From assembly GCA_004172865.1 (NCBI GenBank), contig SEBV01000004.1:161726-225725 (forward strand): a stretch of DNA of 64,000 nt, given 5' to 3'. Positions 56,001-63,859 of this stretch are shown one piece after another (the stretch's first letter is position 1; every line of letters begins with the position of its first letter). Below the pieces are notes generated by a model. It was not told the DNA's origin. It ran no database searches and worked only from the letters and a program-made list of their open reading frames with translations. The DNA is from Gammaproteobacteria bacterium (GTDB lineage: Bacteria; Pseudomonadota; Gammaproteobacteria; Pseudomonadales; Cellvibrionaceae). Both the position numbers and the translations under genes were made by a program.

Positions 56001-56422
56001 TATAAGCCTGAGCGAGTGCCAACCCATAGATCATGTCGGCTATCTTCAAATAGCTTAATCACCTGATTAACGGAAGTAACTTGCGCAGGGTCTTTTGGGT
56101 TTTTGGCAACATTAACGGTAAGAAATTCGTAGCCATCGTAGCGTAATAACGCATTGCGCCCGCCCAACCACATAAATCCTTCATGATCCTGAATGATGGC
56201 TTCAACTTCGCCCAACGCAATATCTTCATTTTGCATGATATTGCGAAAGTTAATTTTTTTAGGGTAATCGGCGCTTGAGGTAGGCTCGGCAGCGCTCACT
56301 AAGCTGACTAGGCCGAAGACAATAGATGCTGCAAACAGGCATAGTTTCCGCCATGAGGCGTTCTTCAAAGGATAAGTTTTGGCGTGCTTACGATGAGTAA
56401 GCTTGCTGAAAAATCTAGTCAT
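53042..56422 (-). CDS. Two-component-regulator-propeller diguanylate cyclase
   Basis: 1126 residues. A signal/anchor segment is near 25-45 (LCLFAASIVFGLVSLVSAA). About 14 Reg_prop beta-propeller repeats follow (recurring I-Y/F-E-D-K-x-G-x-L-W-I/F-G-T patterns), then a Y_Y_Y domain (about 720-820), one transmembrane helix (WAYCMYTLIGIGLLLFFVYT), a short coiled coil and a GGDEF domain. The GGDEF part has FFILDVDYFKSVNDVHGHTAGD and RWGGEEFLIV with the inhibitory RxxD site (RESD) five residues upstream, so active and feedback-inhibited synthesis of c-di-GMP is likely. The periplasmic ligand is unknown; propeller sensors often detect polysaccharide fragments. Confidence 0.9.
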   Translation of the reverse strand: MTRFFSKLTHRKHAKTYPLKNASWRKLCLFAASIVFGLVSLVSAAEPTSSADYPKKINFRNIMQNEDIALGEVEAIIQDHEGFMWLGGRNALLRYDGYEFLTVNVAKNPKDPAQVTSVNQVIKLFEDSRHDLWVGTRSGLYKYDSARELLVPIQNAQGEQLFNEAAYAISESPTGELLVSSGYHGISVFNTKTFAITQIKHEDGDSQSLPSNAVSDLLVDEGYVWASTDVGVVRIDWATKSQTFFIPNPAKIDSTADNGIRNIDIDHHGHIWASSDNGIYRIDPVSGVILHYQNDPKNPTSLANNISRQIYVDKKGWVWIGSDGGGISLYDEPNDCFIRFSHQDGPGYLSSNSVRSFYEDNIGDFWIGTYPSGVNVYDHSTAAITVYKKERNLEQGLLDNNVEAIEEDKDGNLWIGAGGITRFNPKNNTFKHYQHTDGPDSKVTATTILNGLIDSDGEIRFGTWAHGITVYNAQKDIFEEIPVDSTQTKRGEKNGTKFNDRMVWSIYEDKQKDLWITTHSNGLTKFDKKTGIYTFYPPDANDPQAISTAVTWISFEDSKGRFWVGTANGLNLMDRDKGTFKQYLPKANDPRSLANGSVLSIYEDKKGRLWFGTDAGLHLYHPETDDFTVYDVKDGFANQGIRAITEDWKGNLWLGTNNGVVMFNPDSSTVRNYTRYNGELIGGIATGATLTTRTGDIVFGARSGLYIFNANKLVVNEKVPPVVLTDFRIFTQKIPIGGADNILVKTINQTEKVTLDYTKSMISFSFAALNYRDPDKNKYAYKLEGFDDDWREVANQRTALYTNLPAGNYKFRVKASNNDGVWNTQGHTIELTILPPPWKTWWAYCMYTLIGIGLLLFFVYTQHRQVLIERKTSRELEIKVAERTTELQTKNEELGEAYAQLEAISLSDPLTGLSNRRYLQKIMPMDIAKVYREYDPNFAKLSGKSASPDLTFFILDVDYFKSVNDVHGHTAGDHLLVQLSELLMKICRESDCVVRWGGEEFLIVSRFASREEAPLMAERIRKSIERHDFLLPDGSILKKTCSIGFACFPFLPEHPMELSWEQVIDVADNALYGAKKSGRNRSVGFAANANTHHKMLHQRISRNPEIMVNNEELTIISDKDDPLVWD

Positions 56423-56589
56423 AAAATCACTGAGAGCCCGTATAGCTAACCGGCTGTTAGCGCTCTGGTACTAACAAAATGTAATGGCCTTCTCGCCAAC
56501 TTCTTGCATGCCGATGTAAGTCACAAACACATTAGTTATAGCACCAATCAAGAATTTCGCTGCCGCAGCCATCCAAAACAAAACAAACC

Positions 56590-56605
56590 GCAACCTCTCG
56601 GTTGC
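56590..56605. promoter_or_regulatory. Palindromic operator 1 of the SRPBCC-arsR cluster
   Basis: Perfect inverted repeat GCAACC-TCTC-GGTTGC. A near-copy lies 49 bases downstream. Both are followed by ATAA. Probable binding site of the ArsR-family protein encoded downstream. Confidence 0.72.
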
Positions 56606-56638
56606 ATAAAGACATTAATTGCATTAATCTATAAATAC

Positions 56639-56654
56639 ACAACCAATCGGTTGC
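56639..56654. promoter_or_regulatory. Palindromic operator 2 of the SRPBCC-arsR cluster
   Basis: CAACC-AATC-GGTTG, same half-sites and following bases as operator 1, 35 bases before the first start codon. An AT-rich tract with TATAAA lies between the two copies. Confidence 0.72.
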
Positions 56655-56688
56655 ATAATCTAGCTTTCATTAATCCAGGAGCAAAACT

Positions 56689-57168
56689 ATGGTCGACACT
56701 ACAGATGCAATTTCAGACATCATTGAACGAAAAATCCTAATCAACGCCCCACGCGACCGTGTTTGGCGCGCACTTACAAGCCCTAGAGAATTCGGTACCT
56801 GGTTTGGAGTTAACTTGAGCGACCAAATATTTGCGCCAGGCCTACGCGCGCGCGGCTTGATTAATCCAGATGTGTGCGGCCATGACGATGCCTGGTTTGA
56901 TGTGACCGTGGAGCGCCTTGAGCCACAAGATATTTTTTCCTATCGCTGGCACCCTTTTGCGCTCGATCCAGCAGTTGATTACAGCAAAGAAATGCCGACC
57001 TTGGTGACCTTCACCTTAAAAGATACGCCGGACAAGGGCACGCTACTGACCGTCGTGGAATCAGGTTTCGATAAGGTACCGCCCCACCGTCGCCTCGAAG
57101 CATTCCGCATGAATAATCGCGGCTGGGATTACCAACTGAAGAAAGTAGTCGACTATGTCACTGCTTAG
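56689..57168 (+). CDS. SRPBCC/AHSA1-domain protein paired with ArsR
   Basis: 159 residues of the AHSA1 branch: IIERKILINAPRDRVWRALTSPREFGTWFGVNLSD, ERLEPQDIFSYRWHPFA, TLLTVVESGFDKVPPHRRLEAFRMNNRGWDYQLKKVVDYV. AGGAG lies eight bases before the ATG. Its end overlaps the arsR gene by 14 bases, so the two are coupled. SRPBCC-ArsR pairs are widespread and usually unlinked to metals; the ligand is unknown. Confidence 0.9.
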   Translation: MVDTTDAISDIIERKILINAPRDRVWRALTSPREFGTWFGVNLSDQIFAPGLRARGLINPDVCGHDDAWFDVTVERLEPQDIFSYRWHPFALDPAVDYSKEMPTLVTFTLKDTPDKGTLLTVVESGFDKVPPHRRLEAFRMNNRGWDYQLKKVVDYVTA

Positions 57169-57523
57169 CGCGAATGCGCAAAAACTTCCCGCTATTTTTG
57201 ATTCAAGCGAAAAACTCGCAGGTGTATTCGCTGCACTCGGCGATCCAACGCGGTTGAAAATCGTCGCCGCGCTGTGTTCCGGCGGCGCTTACTCAATCGC
57301 CCAAATTACCGCCAGCACTGAAATTAGCCGACAAGGTGTAACGAAACATCTACAGGTTTTGGCCGGTGCTGGCGTTGTGCGCGATATGAAAATGGGACGA
57401 GAGCGATTGTGGCAGCTAGACCCGGCGCAAATTCAGGAAGCGCAACGAACGCTTGAGATCATCGGTAAAGAATGGGATGTGGCTTTGGCAAAGCTCAAAG
57501 CATTTGCAGAATTGCCTGAATGA
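57155..57523 (+). CDS. ArsR-family transcriptional regulator
   Basis: 122-residue winged helix: FAALGDPTRLKIVAALCSGGAYSIAQITASTEISRQGVTKHLQVLAGAGVVRDMKMGRERLWQLDP. No Cys metal-binding motif such as CxC is present, so it is unlikely to sense arsenic or other soft metals; in SRPBCC-linked members the signal is unknown. The C-terminus EWDVALAKLKAF is typical of this subgroup. It overlaps the preceding SRPBCC gene. Likely autoregulates through the twin palindromes upstream. Confidence 0.9.
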   Translation: MSLLSANAQKLPAIFDSSEKLAGVFAALGDPTRLKIVAALCSGGAYSIAQITASTEISRQGVTKHLQVLAGAGVVRDMKMGRERLWQLDPAQIQEAQRTLEIIGKEWDVALAKLKAFAELPE

Positions 57524-57553
57524 AATTTTTACGTAAATAATAGGAGATTTAAT

Positions 57554-58012
57554 ATGGTCGATATTGTTCATCGCATTGGCATTAAAAGCCCAATCGAAAA
57601 AGTTTATAACGGAATTGCATCGCTCAATGGTTTAGCAAACTGGTGGACGGAAGAAGTTAAAGGTAGTGATAAGCTCGGCGAAAAAATTGAATTTTATTTC
57701 CGCACAAAAACCGGTGACCTATTGGGAAAAATGGTCATGCAGGTTGAGGAATTAAATCATTCTAAAGATGTTCGCTGGAAGTGTGTAGAAGGCCCAGCTG
57801 AATGGATAGACACTGACATTACCTTTGAATTATCCGAGCAGGACAACCAAACCATTTTAATATTCGGTCACCGACATTGGCGAGAAGCCGTTGAAGGTAT
57901 GGCGCACTGCAGCATGAAATGGGCAACTTTTTTACTCAGCTTGCGTGAATATCTGGAAGCTGGAAAAGGCAAACCATCGCCGAATGATTTAAAAATTGAT
58001 AATTGGAATTAA
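57554..58012 (+). CDS. Second SRPBCC-domain protein
   Basis: 152 residues of the START-like fold: IVHRIGIKSPIEKVYNGIASLNGLANWWTEEVKGSD, FYFRTKTGDLLGKMVMQVEELN, HRHWREAVEGMAHCSMKWATFLLSLREYLEAGKGKPSPND. TAGGAG precedes the ATG by seven bases. 30 bases after arsR and probably the third gene of the operon. It differs clearly from the first SRPBCC protein, so it is not a recent duplicate. Confidence 0.88.
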   Translation: MVDIVHRIGIKSPIEKVYNGIASLNGLANWWTEEVKGSDKLGEKIEFYFRTKTGDLLGKMVMQVEELNHSKDVRWKCVEGPAEWIDTDITFELSEQDNQTILIFGHRHWREAVEGMAHCSMKWATFLLSLREYLEAGKGKPSPNDLKIDNWN

Positions 58013-58038
58013 TTTTTTTCGCAGGGCTTGCCGCAGTA

Positions 58039-58077
58039 TTTTATCGCTTTCATGACAGACGTATGAAAGCGATAAAA
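58039..58077. terminator. Bidirectional terminator
   Basis: Perfect 15-base-pair stem TTTTATCGCTTTCAT / ATGAAAGCGATAAAA around a 9-base loop, between convergent genes ending at 58012 and 58080. T-rich on both 3' sides. Confidence 0.85.
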
Positions 58078-58079
58078 TC

Positions 58080-58397
58080 TTAATTAAAATACTTAACCAC
58101 TCCAGCGATAACTACTGACGTCAATACAATAAGAACAAACACAGAAACGCCCGCATATAACATAAGCTGTTTGATTTCTTTTATAGCCAAGTTTCGTTGG
58201 CTTTCTATTTCTTGCGTAGCTTTCTTAATCGCATCCTGAATTTCAAAGCTAGCTTTTGCCATTATGGTAGATGACTCTGCAATTCCCCGATCCAGAACAC
58301 GGTCAACCATTGGCTCCAGCTTTTCATCCAAAAATGTTGCAAGGGTTGCTTCCACTTGCTGAAGCTCTTTGGTCCAATCTGTATTTATTAAAGCCAT
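58080..58397 (-). CDS. Small membrane protein with coiled coil, unknown
   Basis: 105 residues, not recognised. An amphipathic helical region (about 8-75: LQQVEATLATFLDEKLEPMVDRVLDRGIAESS, IQDAIKKATQEIESQRNLAIKEIKQ) is followed by one C-terminal transmembrane helix (about 79-101, GVSVFVLIVLTSVVIAGVV) and KYFN. This suggests a tail-anchored cytoplasmic coiled-coil protein. AGGAG lies nine bases before the ATG. Monocistronic. Confidence 0.75.
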   Translation of the reverse strand: MALINTDWTKELQQVEATLATFLDEKLEPMVDRVLDRGIAESSTIMAKASFEIQDAIKKATQEIESQRNLAIKEIKQLMLYAGVSVFVLIVLTSVVIAGVVKYFN

Positions 58398-58638
58398 ATG
58401 GTCTCCTAGTAATAAACTTTACGCGCCGATCTTATAAAATTTGGCATCACTCAGCGTGAGCCTCACAAAAATTTCTGAAATTTTAACATCAGCTAGAATC
58501 TTTTTACTTACCTTTTACTAAAATAAAAAACCTCATTAGTGCAAGAGTTACCTTATTTCAGAAGCGACGCAAAGTGTTACACTGCGTGCCACATCCAATC
58601 TGCATTTTACTAGCAGTAGGAAATTAAAGGAGAAATGA

Positions 58639-60534
58639 GTGGCTAATTATAAATTTGGAATCTACGAACCACCTCACAAGCGCTGGCCAGTAGCCTGGTA
58701 TAACCCGGCTGTGCTTATGCGTTCTGCATTGGAAACTATTTCTACTGGTGATCAAATTCGAAACCTTGATCGCCGTGAACTTTTCACTGGCAATTTTAAT
58801 GTGATTGATATTTCCGCTCAAAGTTCAGATAGTGATTTCTGGTGGGACTTTATGTCCGACAGCGGCGATGGTGGAAATGCAAGTTACAGCATTGCACGTG
58901 CTATGCAAACACATGACTTGCAGCTGGCTGAAGGTTCGTTCCCTACTCAACCATTACCGCGCGGAAAACTCCTTGTTCTTGGTGGCGATCTTTCTTATCC
59001 AGGCGCGAGCCCCGAAGAATATCAATATCGTTTTATTGAGATGTGGGAAGCATCGCGCCCGCTAGGTGACGAAACTAGAACGGTTCTTGCGATTCCGCAA
59101 AATCACGATTGGTTCGATAATATTTCATCTTTTAATCGTCACTTTATTGGTGATTATGCGCAACATTTTTTAGACGCTTACACACCTCAAACACGTAGTT
59201 ATTTTGCAGCGCGCTTGCCGCAAAACTGGTGGCTCCTCGGTTTAGATTTCGCACTTGTTGGCGATTTGGATCGCGCGCAGTTAGACGCGTTTATGAAGCT
59301 TGTCGCACAAGATATGAAACCTGATGACAACGTGATTCTGCTCTACCCTGAACCTTATTGGACACGTCCTTTAGGTGACGATGCACGCTTGGGTTATCCC
59401 AAACGTTATCAACGTCTTGAAGAAGCTTTACTGCAACGCGGCATAAAAATTCGCTTACGCCTCGCTGGCGATTTACACCACTACGTTCGCTCGACAGCTA
59501 CCAGCGGTGCCGACTTACATTACGACGACATGCTGGTGACTTGCGGCAGCGGTGGTGCCTTTTTACACCCCACGCATGCACTGCGCGTGAGTGCGGATAA
59601 AGTTATGGATCGCGCAGAAGACTTGGGAACTATGACGCAAGATTTAAAAAAGCGCACGCGAGTTGGTACGCAATCCAACGCACCCACTGAACAACAACGC
59701 CAATATAAAAATAGTGCTTTTTATCCAAACAGAATTAAAAGTTGGTTTTGGGCGTGGCTAAATATAGTAATACTTTTCAAACCCTTACCCATTCGCGATT
59801 TATATTCCTTGCCCGCACAAGGCAACTGGATTGCAAAAATATTTCAGCGCATCAATGAAACAAAAGAATGGGCATTTTCGGGCAATGTAGTTCTGCCATT
59901 TTTACTAGGGCTACTTTATTGGTTCGCGGTTTACTGTAATAGTTTTGTTTTTAGCCCAGCGTTTATTGATAGCGGGTTTGTTGCGGCCAGTCATATCACG
60001 ACAGTAGCTTTGCCAGATTTTTGGCAAATGTGGTTCAAAGCATTTTTATTCAGTCCGTTGGGATTAATTATCCATTTGGTTATTTTCTTTTTATGTGTGT
60101 GCACTGCATTGGAAGATGGCTGGAGATCAATTATTCCCGGCGCAATTCACGGCGGCGTTCACCTCTTCGCAGTACCAACATTATTTTGGTTAATCAGTTT
60201 TTACGAGCCTAATGCTTACATAAAAGGTTTATGGTTAGTGGCGAGTGGAATTATTGCTGGAGGCTTATTATTTGGAATATTTTTCTTTTTAATGTCAGCT
60301 GCTGGCAGAATGGCAAACAACGCTTTCTCTCCACTTGCGCATGAAGGTTACAAAGGTTTTTTGCGTTTTAAGATAGACAAAAATGGTAATCTGCACGGTT
60401 ACATGATTGGTACCGATTCGGTGCCCAAACGCTGGAAGATTAATCCAAATGGAACTCGCCCACTGTGGGTTGAATACAGTCTAAAAGCAGCTCCTGTTTG
60501 GAAACTCAGAGATGTATTTGTCCTCAAAAAGTAA
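58639..60534 (+). CDS. Metallophosphoesterase fused to a membrane domain
   Basis: 631 residues. The N-terminal calcineurin-like phosphoesterase (about 50-300) has DFMSDSGDGG, VLGGDLSYPGAS, IPQNHDWFD (QNHD for the usual GNHD) and LRLAGDLHHYVR for the metal-binding histidines. The C-terminal half has about five hydrophobic segments (VVLPFLLGLLYWFAVY, LGLIIHLVIFFLCVCTALE, GVHLFAVPTLFWLISFY, GIIAGGLLFGIFFFLMSA) and a short cytoplasmic tail. The substrate is unknown. The start is GTG at 58639 with AAAGGAG upstream; the ATG four bases earlier is out of frame and stops after three codons. Confidence 0.85.
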   Translation: MANYKFGIYEPPHKRWPVAWYNPAVLMRSALETISTGDQIRNLDRRELFTGNFNVIDISAQSSDSDFWWDFMSDSGDGGNASYSIARAMQTHDLQLAEGSFPTQPLPRGKLLVLGGDLSYPGASPEEYQYRFIEMWEASRPLGDETRTVLAIPQNHDWFDNISSFNRHFIGDYAQHFLDAYTPQTRSYFAARLPQNWWLLGLDFALVGDLDRAQLDAFMKLVAQDMKPDDNVILLYPEPYWTRPLGDDARLGYPKRYQRLEEALLQRGIKIRLRLAGDLHHYVRSTATSGADLHYDDMLVTCGSGGAFLHPTHALRVSADKVMDRAEDLGTMTQDLKKRTRVGTQSNAPTEQQRQYKNSAFYPNRIKSWFWAWLNIVILFKPLPIRDLYSLPAQGNWIAKIFQRINETKEWAFSGNVVLPFLLGLLYWFAVYCNSFVFSPAFIDSGFVAASHITTVALPDFWQMWFKAFLFSPLGLIIHLVIFFLCVCTALEDGWRSIIPGAIHGGVHLFAVPTLFWLISFYEPNAYIKGLWLVASGIIAGGLLFGIFFFLMSAAGRMANNAFSPLAHEGYKGFLRFKIDKNGNLHGYMIGTDSVPKRWKINPNGTRPLWVEYSLKAAPVWKLRDVFVLKK

Positions 60535-60551
60535 ACTGATTAAGAAAGCTT

Positions 60552-61433
60552 ATGAAATCCAATTTAATGCTGTTGTTTGCCGCCGCTATTTGGGGCTTTG
60601 GTTTTGTCGCTCAACGTTTAGGAATGAATTTTTTAGAACCTTTTGCATTCAACAGCGCAAGATTTCTATTAGGTAGTCTTTCACTTGTACCACTACTTTG
60701 GTTCATATCGCGCAAACCAAAAGAAAGCGAATTAGTAACTGGGGACGCAGCAAAAAATCCACTAACAAAAGCGGGTATTATTACCGGCTTAATATTATTT
60801 ATTGCAGCTACACTGCAACAATATGGATTGTTTTATACAAGCGCCGCAAAGGCGGGTTTTATCACCGGTCTCTATTTAATTTTTGTACCCATAATAGGAA
60901 TTTTACTCCGACACAAAACCGGATTGACCACCTGGTTAGGTGCCCTACTAGCCGTCCTCGGCCTCTACCTTCTTAGCATTAACGACAATTTCACCATGTC
61001 GCTGGGAGATACGCTTATTTTTATCGGCGCACTTTTCTGGGCATTTCATATTTTAGTAATTGATCACTTTAGCGGACGCGTCGATCCAATCCAATTATCC
61101 GCCGTGCAATTTTTAGTATGCGGAATTTTAAGTTTGGCAGTTTCACTCACTATAGAAACACCCACAATAAAAGCGGCACTAGATTGCTGGCAGCCCATTT
61201 TATTTGCCGGGGTCGTCAGCGTCGGCTTCGCTTATACATTGCAAGTCATCGCGCAAAAAAATGCGCACCCAAGCACCGCCGCAATAATCATGAGCTCAGA
61301 AGCCGTGTTCGCAGCCATTGGTGGGGTTTGGTTATTGGATGAAACTTTGAGTACGCGTGCCTGGATCGGTTGCGGGTTAATGCTTACTGGAATGTTATTG
61401 TCGCAGGTGAGATGGGGAAAAATATCAACATGA
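60552..61433 (+). CDS. EamA/DMT-family transporter
   Basis: 293 residues with ten hydrophobic helices in two EamA repeats: LMLLFAAAIWGFGFVAQRLGMNFLEPFAFNSARFLLG and TLIFIGALFWAFHILVIDHFSGRVDPIQLSAVQFLVCG. The second repeat ends in the usual SSEAVFAAIGGVWLLDETLSTRAWIGCGLMLTGM. Drug/metabolite efflux or exchange; the substrate is not predictable. 17 bases after the phosphoesterase gene and probably co-transcribed; a strong terminator follows. Confidence 0.9.
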   Translation: MKSNLMLLFAAAIWGFGFVAQRLGMNFLEPFAFNSARFLLGSLSLVPLLWFISRKPKESELVTGDAAKNPLTKAGIITGLILFIAATLQQYGLFYTSAAKAGFITGLYLIFVPIIGILLRHKTGLTTWLGALLAVLGLYLLSINDNFTMSLGDTLIFIGALFWAFHILVIDHFSGRVDPIQLSAVQFLVCGILSLAVSLTIETPTIKAALDCWQPILFAGVVSVGFAYTLQVIAQKNAHPSTAAIIMSSEAVFAAIGGVWLLDETLSTRAWIGCGLMLTGMLLSQVRWGKIST

Positions 61434-61472
61434 AAAAAGAATATTGAATAATAAAATTCAATATTCTTTTTT
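61434..61472. terminator. Bidirectional terminator between EamA and HIT genes
   Basis: Stem AGAATATTGAAT / ATTCAATATTCT, 12 perfect pairs plus an A-run / T-run extension (six A before, six T after), directly behind the EamA stop and facing the HIT gene. Confidence 0.87.
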
Positions 61473-61481
61473 CACTAAACT

Positions 61482-61874
61482 TTATTGCAAAGCCGCACGA
61501 ATTTTCTCTGCGGTTTTCTTCAACGCTTCGACATCCGCATTTTTAGCAAATGCAAAATTCAAATCATCCATTGAATCGGTTGGCACTAAATGGATATGCG
61601 TATGCGGAACTTCCAATCCTGCAATCATAAGACCAATGCGTTTGGATGAAAAAATAGTTTTCATCGCATTAGCAATTTTATGGCTAACGCGAATTAAGTG
61701 TGCAGCAGTGTCTTCTGGCAAATCACTCCATTGATCAATTTCTACCCGCGGAATTACCAGCACATGCCCCTCACGAATAGGCTGAATGGTTAAAATTGCG
61801 ATAGCGATATCATCTTGATAAACAAAATGCCCGGGAATTTTTCCTTCCATAATTAACGTAAATACACTTGCCAT
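61482..61874 (-). CDS. HIT-family nucleotide hydrolase
   Basis: 130 residues. The histidine triad is HTHIHLVP (HxHxH), with the N-terminal IMEGKIPGHFVYQDDIAIAILTIQPIREGHVLVIPR signature of the HINT/Hit branch. Such enzymes hydrolyse adenosine 5'-phosphoramidates and similar nucleotides. The ATG at 61874 has AGAGGA nine bases upstream; a TTG at 61898 lacks support. Follows the DUF559-like gene after a short gap. Confidence 0.92.
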   Translation of the reverse strand: MASVFTLIMEGKIPGHFVYQDDIAIAILTIQPIREGHVLVIPRVEIDQWSDLPEDTAAHLIRVSHKIANAMKTIFSSKRIGLMIAGLEVPHTHIHLVPTDSMDDLNFAFAKNADVEALKKTAEKIRAALQ

Positions 61875-61906
61875 AAATTTTCCTCTTTTTAAATACAAAT
61901 TTATTT

Positions 61907-62737
61907 TTAATAAACTGCTAAACCGAAACCTAATAATTGTTTTGCAAGTAGCTCATCCAGCTGAACGATTGTCTCATCGTGAATTTCTATGTATTCGTAA
62001 CCGTGCTTTTTGTAAAAATCCTGTTTGCATAATTTATCAACCAAGCTGGCAGCATCATCGGCAGCGCCCCAAATATCTATTGCGATCTGTAAGTCAGGCA
62101 AAAAGAAATCTGCAACGACAGTCTCACTGTCGACGGTTAATGAATAGTTACAGGCATGATGTACGTTCGCGAGATAAAGCCAATTTTCAACCACAAAGCC
62201 ACTGTGAGTTTCTGCTATTTGCCCGCTTAAGGTTTTATGAGATGAAAAAAAACTATCGCCTTTAAGTTGAGCAATACTTGCTAAAAAGATGGGATTATCA
62301 AGCAATGTTTCAGGCCAAGTCGCAAACGGAATTCCCGACTGTTCGCTGGTGTGCTGTTCCCCACCAATAGTTTTACCTCGCGCTGTTACAAGCCAACCGC
62401 GAATATGTCTTTTAATCCACCCAGATTCTGCTAGCAGTAAATTGATTAACCGCGCCGGCAAATCCACTTTGTTGCCAAGATGAGTTGCACTCAACGGCGC
62501 TTCTGGCAAAAGCCGCAGTAGCGGATGGTCCTGAACCGATTCCGGCCACGCAATATATTCGCCGTATTTCGGATGATTAATATAAATCCCACCTTCAAAC
62601 TTACCTTTTTCAGTCAACTGCCAATGGTTATCGACTTTCACAATCCAACCGCCTTGCGCCAGCAAAATAAATAATTCCTTACTTTCTTTGCGAATTTGAC
62701 GCGCTAACGCGGTGGTTGAAATATGCTTTTCTGACAT
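61907..62737 (-). CDS. Protein with duplicated N-terminal module and DUF559-like nuclease fold
   Basis: 276 residues. Residues 1-78 and 79-156 are an internal duplication: each has a helix pair, GGWIVKVDNHWQLTEKGKFEGG or SGWIKRHIRGWLVTARGKTIGG, then AWPE or TWPE and DHP or DNP. It resembles the small DNA-binding-like module of phage antirepressors. The C-terminal part has LADVHHACNYSLTVD-type start (seen as YLANVHHACNYS), VVADFFLPDLQIAIDIWG and HGYEYIEIHDETI. That is the D...E/DxW pattern of DUF559/Vsr-like PD-(D/E)XK folds. Activity not proven. Confidence 0.72.
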   Translation of the reverse strand: MSEKHISTTALARQIRKESKELFILLAQGGWIVKVDNHWQLTEKGKFEGGIYINHPKYGEYIAWPESVQDHPLLRLLPEAPLSATHLGNKVDLPARLINLLLAESGWIKRHIRGWLVTARGKTIGGEQHTSEQSGIPFATWPETLLDNPIFLASIAQLKGDSFFSSHKTLSGQIAETHSGFVVENWLYLANVHHACNYSLTVDSETVVADFFLPDLQIAIDIWGAADDAASLVDKLCKQDFYKKHGYEYIEIHDETIVQLDELLAKQLLGFGLAVY

Positions 62738-62846
62738 GACTAACTCGTGCCCAGGTTGTTTTAATGCGCAGAGTCTAACCTATGAATAACACAAATGAAT
62801 AACGCAAAATGTATAATCGCGTCCACTTCAAAATGGGACCAATGCC

Positions 62847-63299
62847 ATGCAAATCTGGGTCGATGCCGACGCCTGCCCTAAGCAGGTGAAAGAAATTTTG
62901 TATCGCGCAGCGCATAAACGCCAGATCACTATGATTCTGGTTGCCAATCAATTTATGGCGGCGCCTGCATCGCCCTATATAAAGAGTATTCAGGTCAGCA
63001 GCGGGTTTGATGTCGCCGACAATTACATAGTGCAAGAGTTGGTCGCGGGCGATGTGCTGATTACGGCCGATATCCCCCTTGCCGCCGAAGCCATCGCCAA
63101 AGGTGCGGCGGTGATAAATCCACGCGGTGAGCGCTACAGCAAAGACTCGATTGGCGCACGACTCAATATGCGCGATTTTATGGAAACCATGAGGTCAAGT
63201 GGCGTAGTCCACGACGGCCCACCACCTTACAACGATAAAGATAAACAAGCCTTTGCGAACGCATTGGATAGACTGCTAGGACAAGCCAAGCCCGACTAA
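62847..63299 (+). CDS. yaiI: YaiI/YqxD-family (UPF0178) protein
   Basis: 150 residues, near-collinear with E. coli YaiI: QIWVDADACPKQVKEILYRAA, FDVADNYIVQELVAGDVLITADIPLAAEAIAKGAAVINPRGERY, LNMRDFMETMRSSGV. The conserved Asp residues (DADACP, DVADN, TADIPLA) suggest a PIN-like metal site, but the biochemical role is not established. Single gene; extends to just before a long intergenic region. Confidence 0.93.
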   Translation: MQIWVDADACPKQVKEILYRAAHKRQITMILVANQFMAAPASPYIKSIQVSSGFDVADNYIVQELVAGDVLITADIPLAAEAIAKGAAVINPRGERYSKDSIGARLNMRDFMETMRSSGVVHDGPPPYNDKDKQAFANALDRLLGQAKPD

Positions 63300-63859
63300 A
63301 TGTGAACCAAGCGCTATTTTGCTGGCTTTATGGCCGGCAAATCCCTATACTGCGCGCACTTTCAGTAACACCCCTCCCTTATGAGTTTATGTTGTGGGGT
63401 TATGCTGAGCAGGCAGGATGCCTGAGGGCTGCCCATACAGTTGGTTTTTTAGTAACTAACATACAACATGAAGTTCAAATTTCAGCCTGCTATAAAGTGC
63501 GCAATTTTCCAGAAAACATGATGTTTTTGAATTGCACTGTTTTTGAAAGCACTGTGTTCAGATTACTCAAACTATATTTTTTTAGATTGGTAAGAACACG
63601 CGGGAATCCGTTGATTTAATCGCTTTATTCTTGCATCAGCCTCGCTCATGCAAATTTCTTTTGTGTGCAAATTCTGTAAAAGATTTTCACACCCATAGCG
63701 ACCCGATCATCGCTCCCACACACGCTGTGTGAATTATTTTGCCCAGCAAAACAATTTATTCGATCAATAAAAACAAAAACCGAATCCTTAACTGGCACCT
63801 TTGTCAGCGACGGCTTTGCTTTATTGTTTTTTACAATGTATCAAACCAAAGGTTTAAAA
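63300..63859. other. 560-base intergenic region upstream of the DEAD-box helicase
   Basis: No convincing gene; a GTG-started frame at 63302-63619 has no ribosome site and odd composition. It holds two short inverted repeats (TTGCAT...ATGCAA at 63631-63652, CACACA-CGC-TGTGTG near 63719-63733). A long untranslated leader for the helicase, as in enteric deaD, is possible but no promoter was firmly identified. Confidence 0.5.

Noticed and set aside
63302..63619. 105-residue plus-strand frame after yaiI
   Set aside because: GTG start without a Shine-Dalgarno, Cys/Phe-rich and low-complexity feel; more likely leader or spacer DNA.
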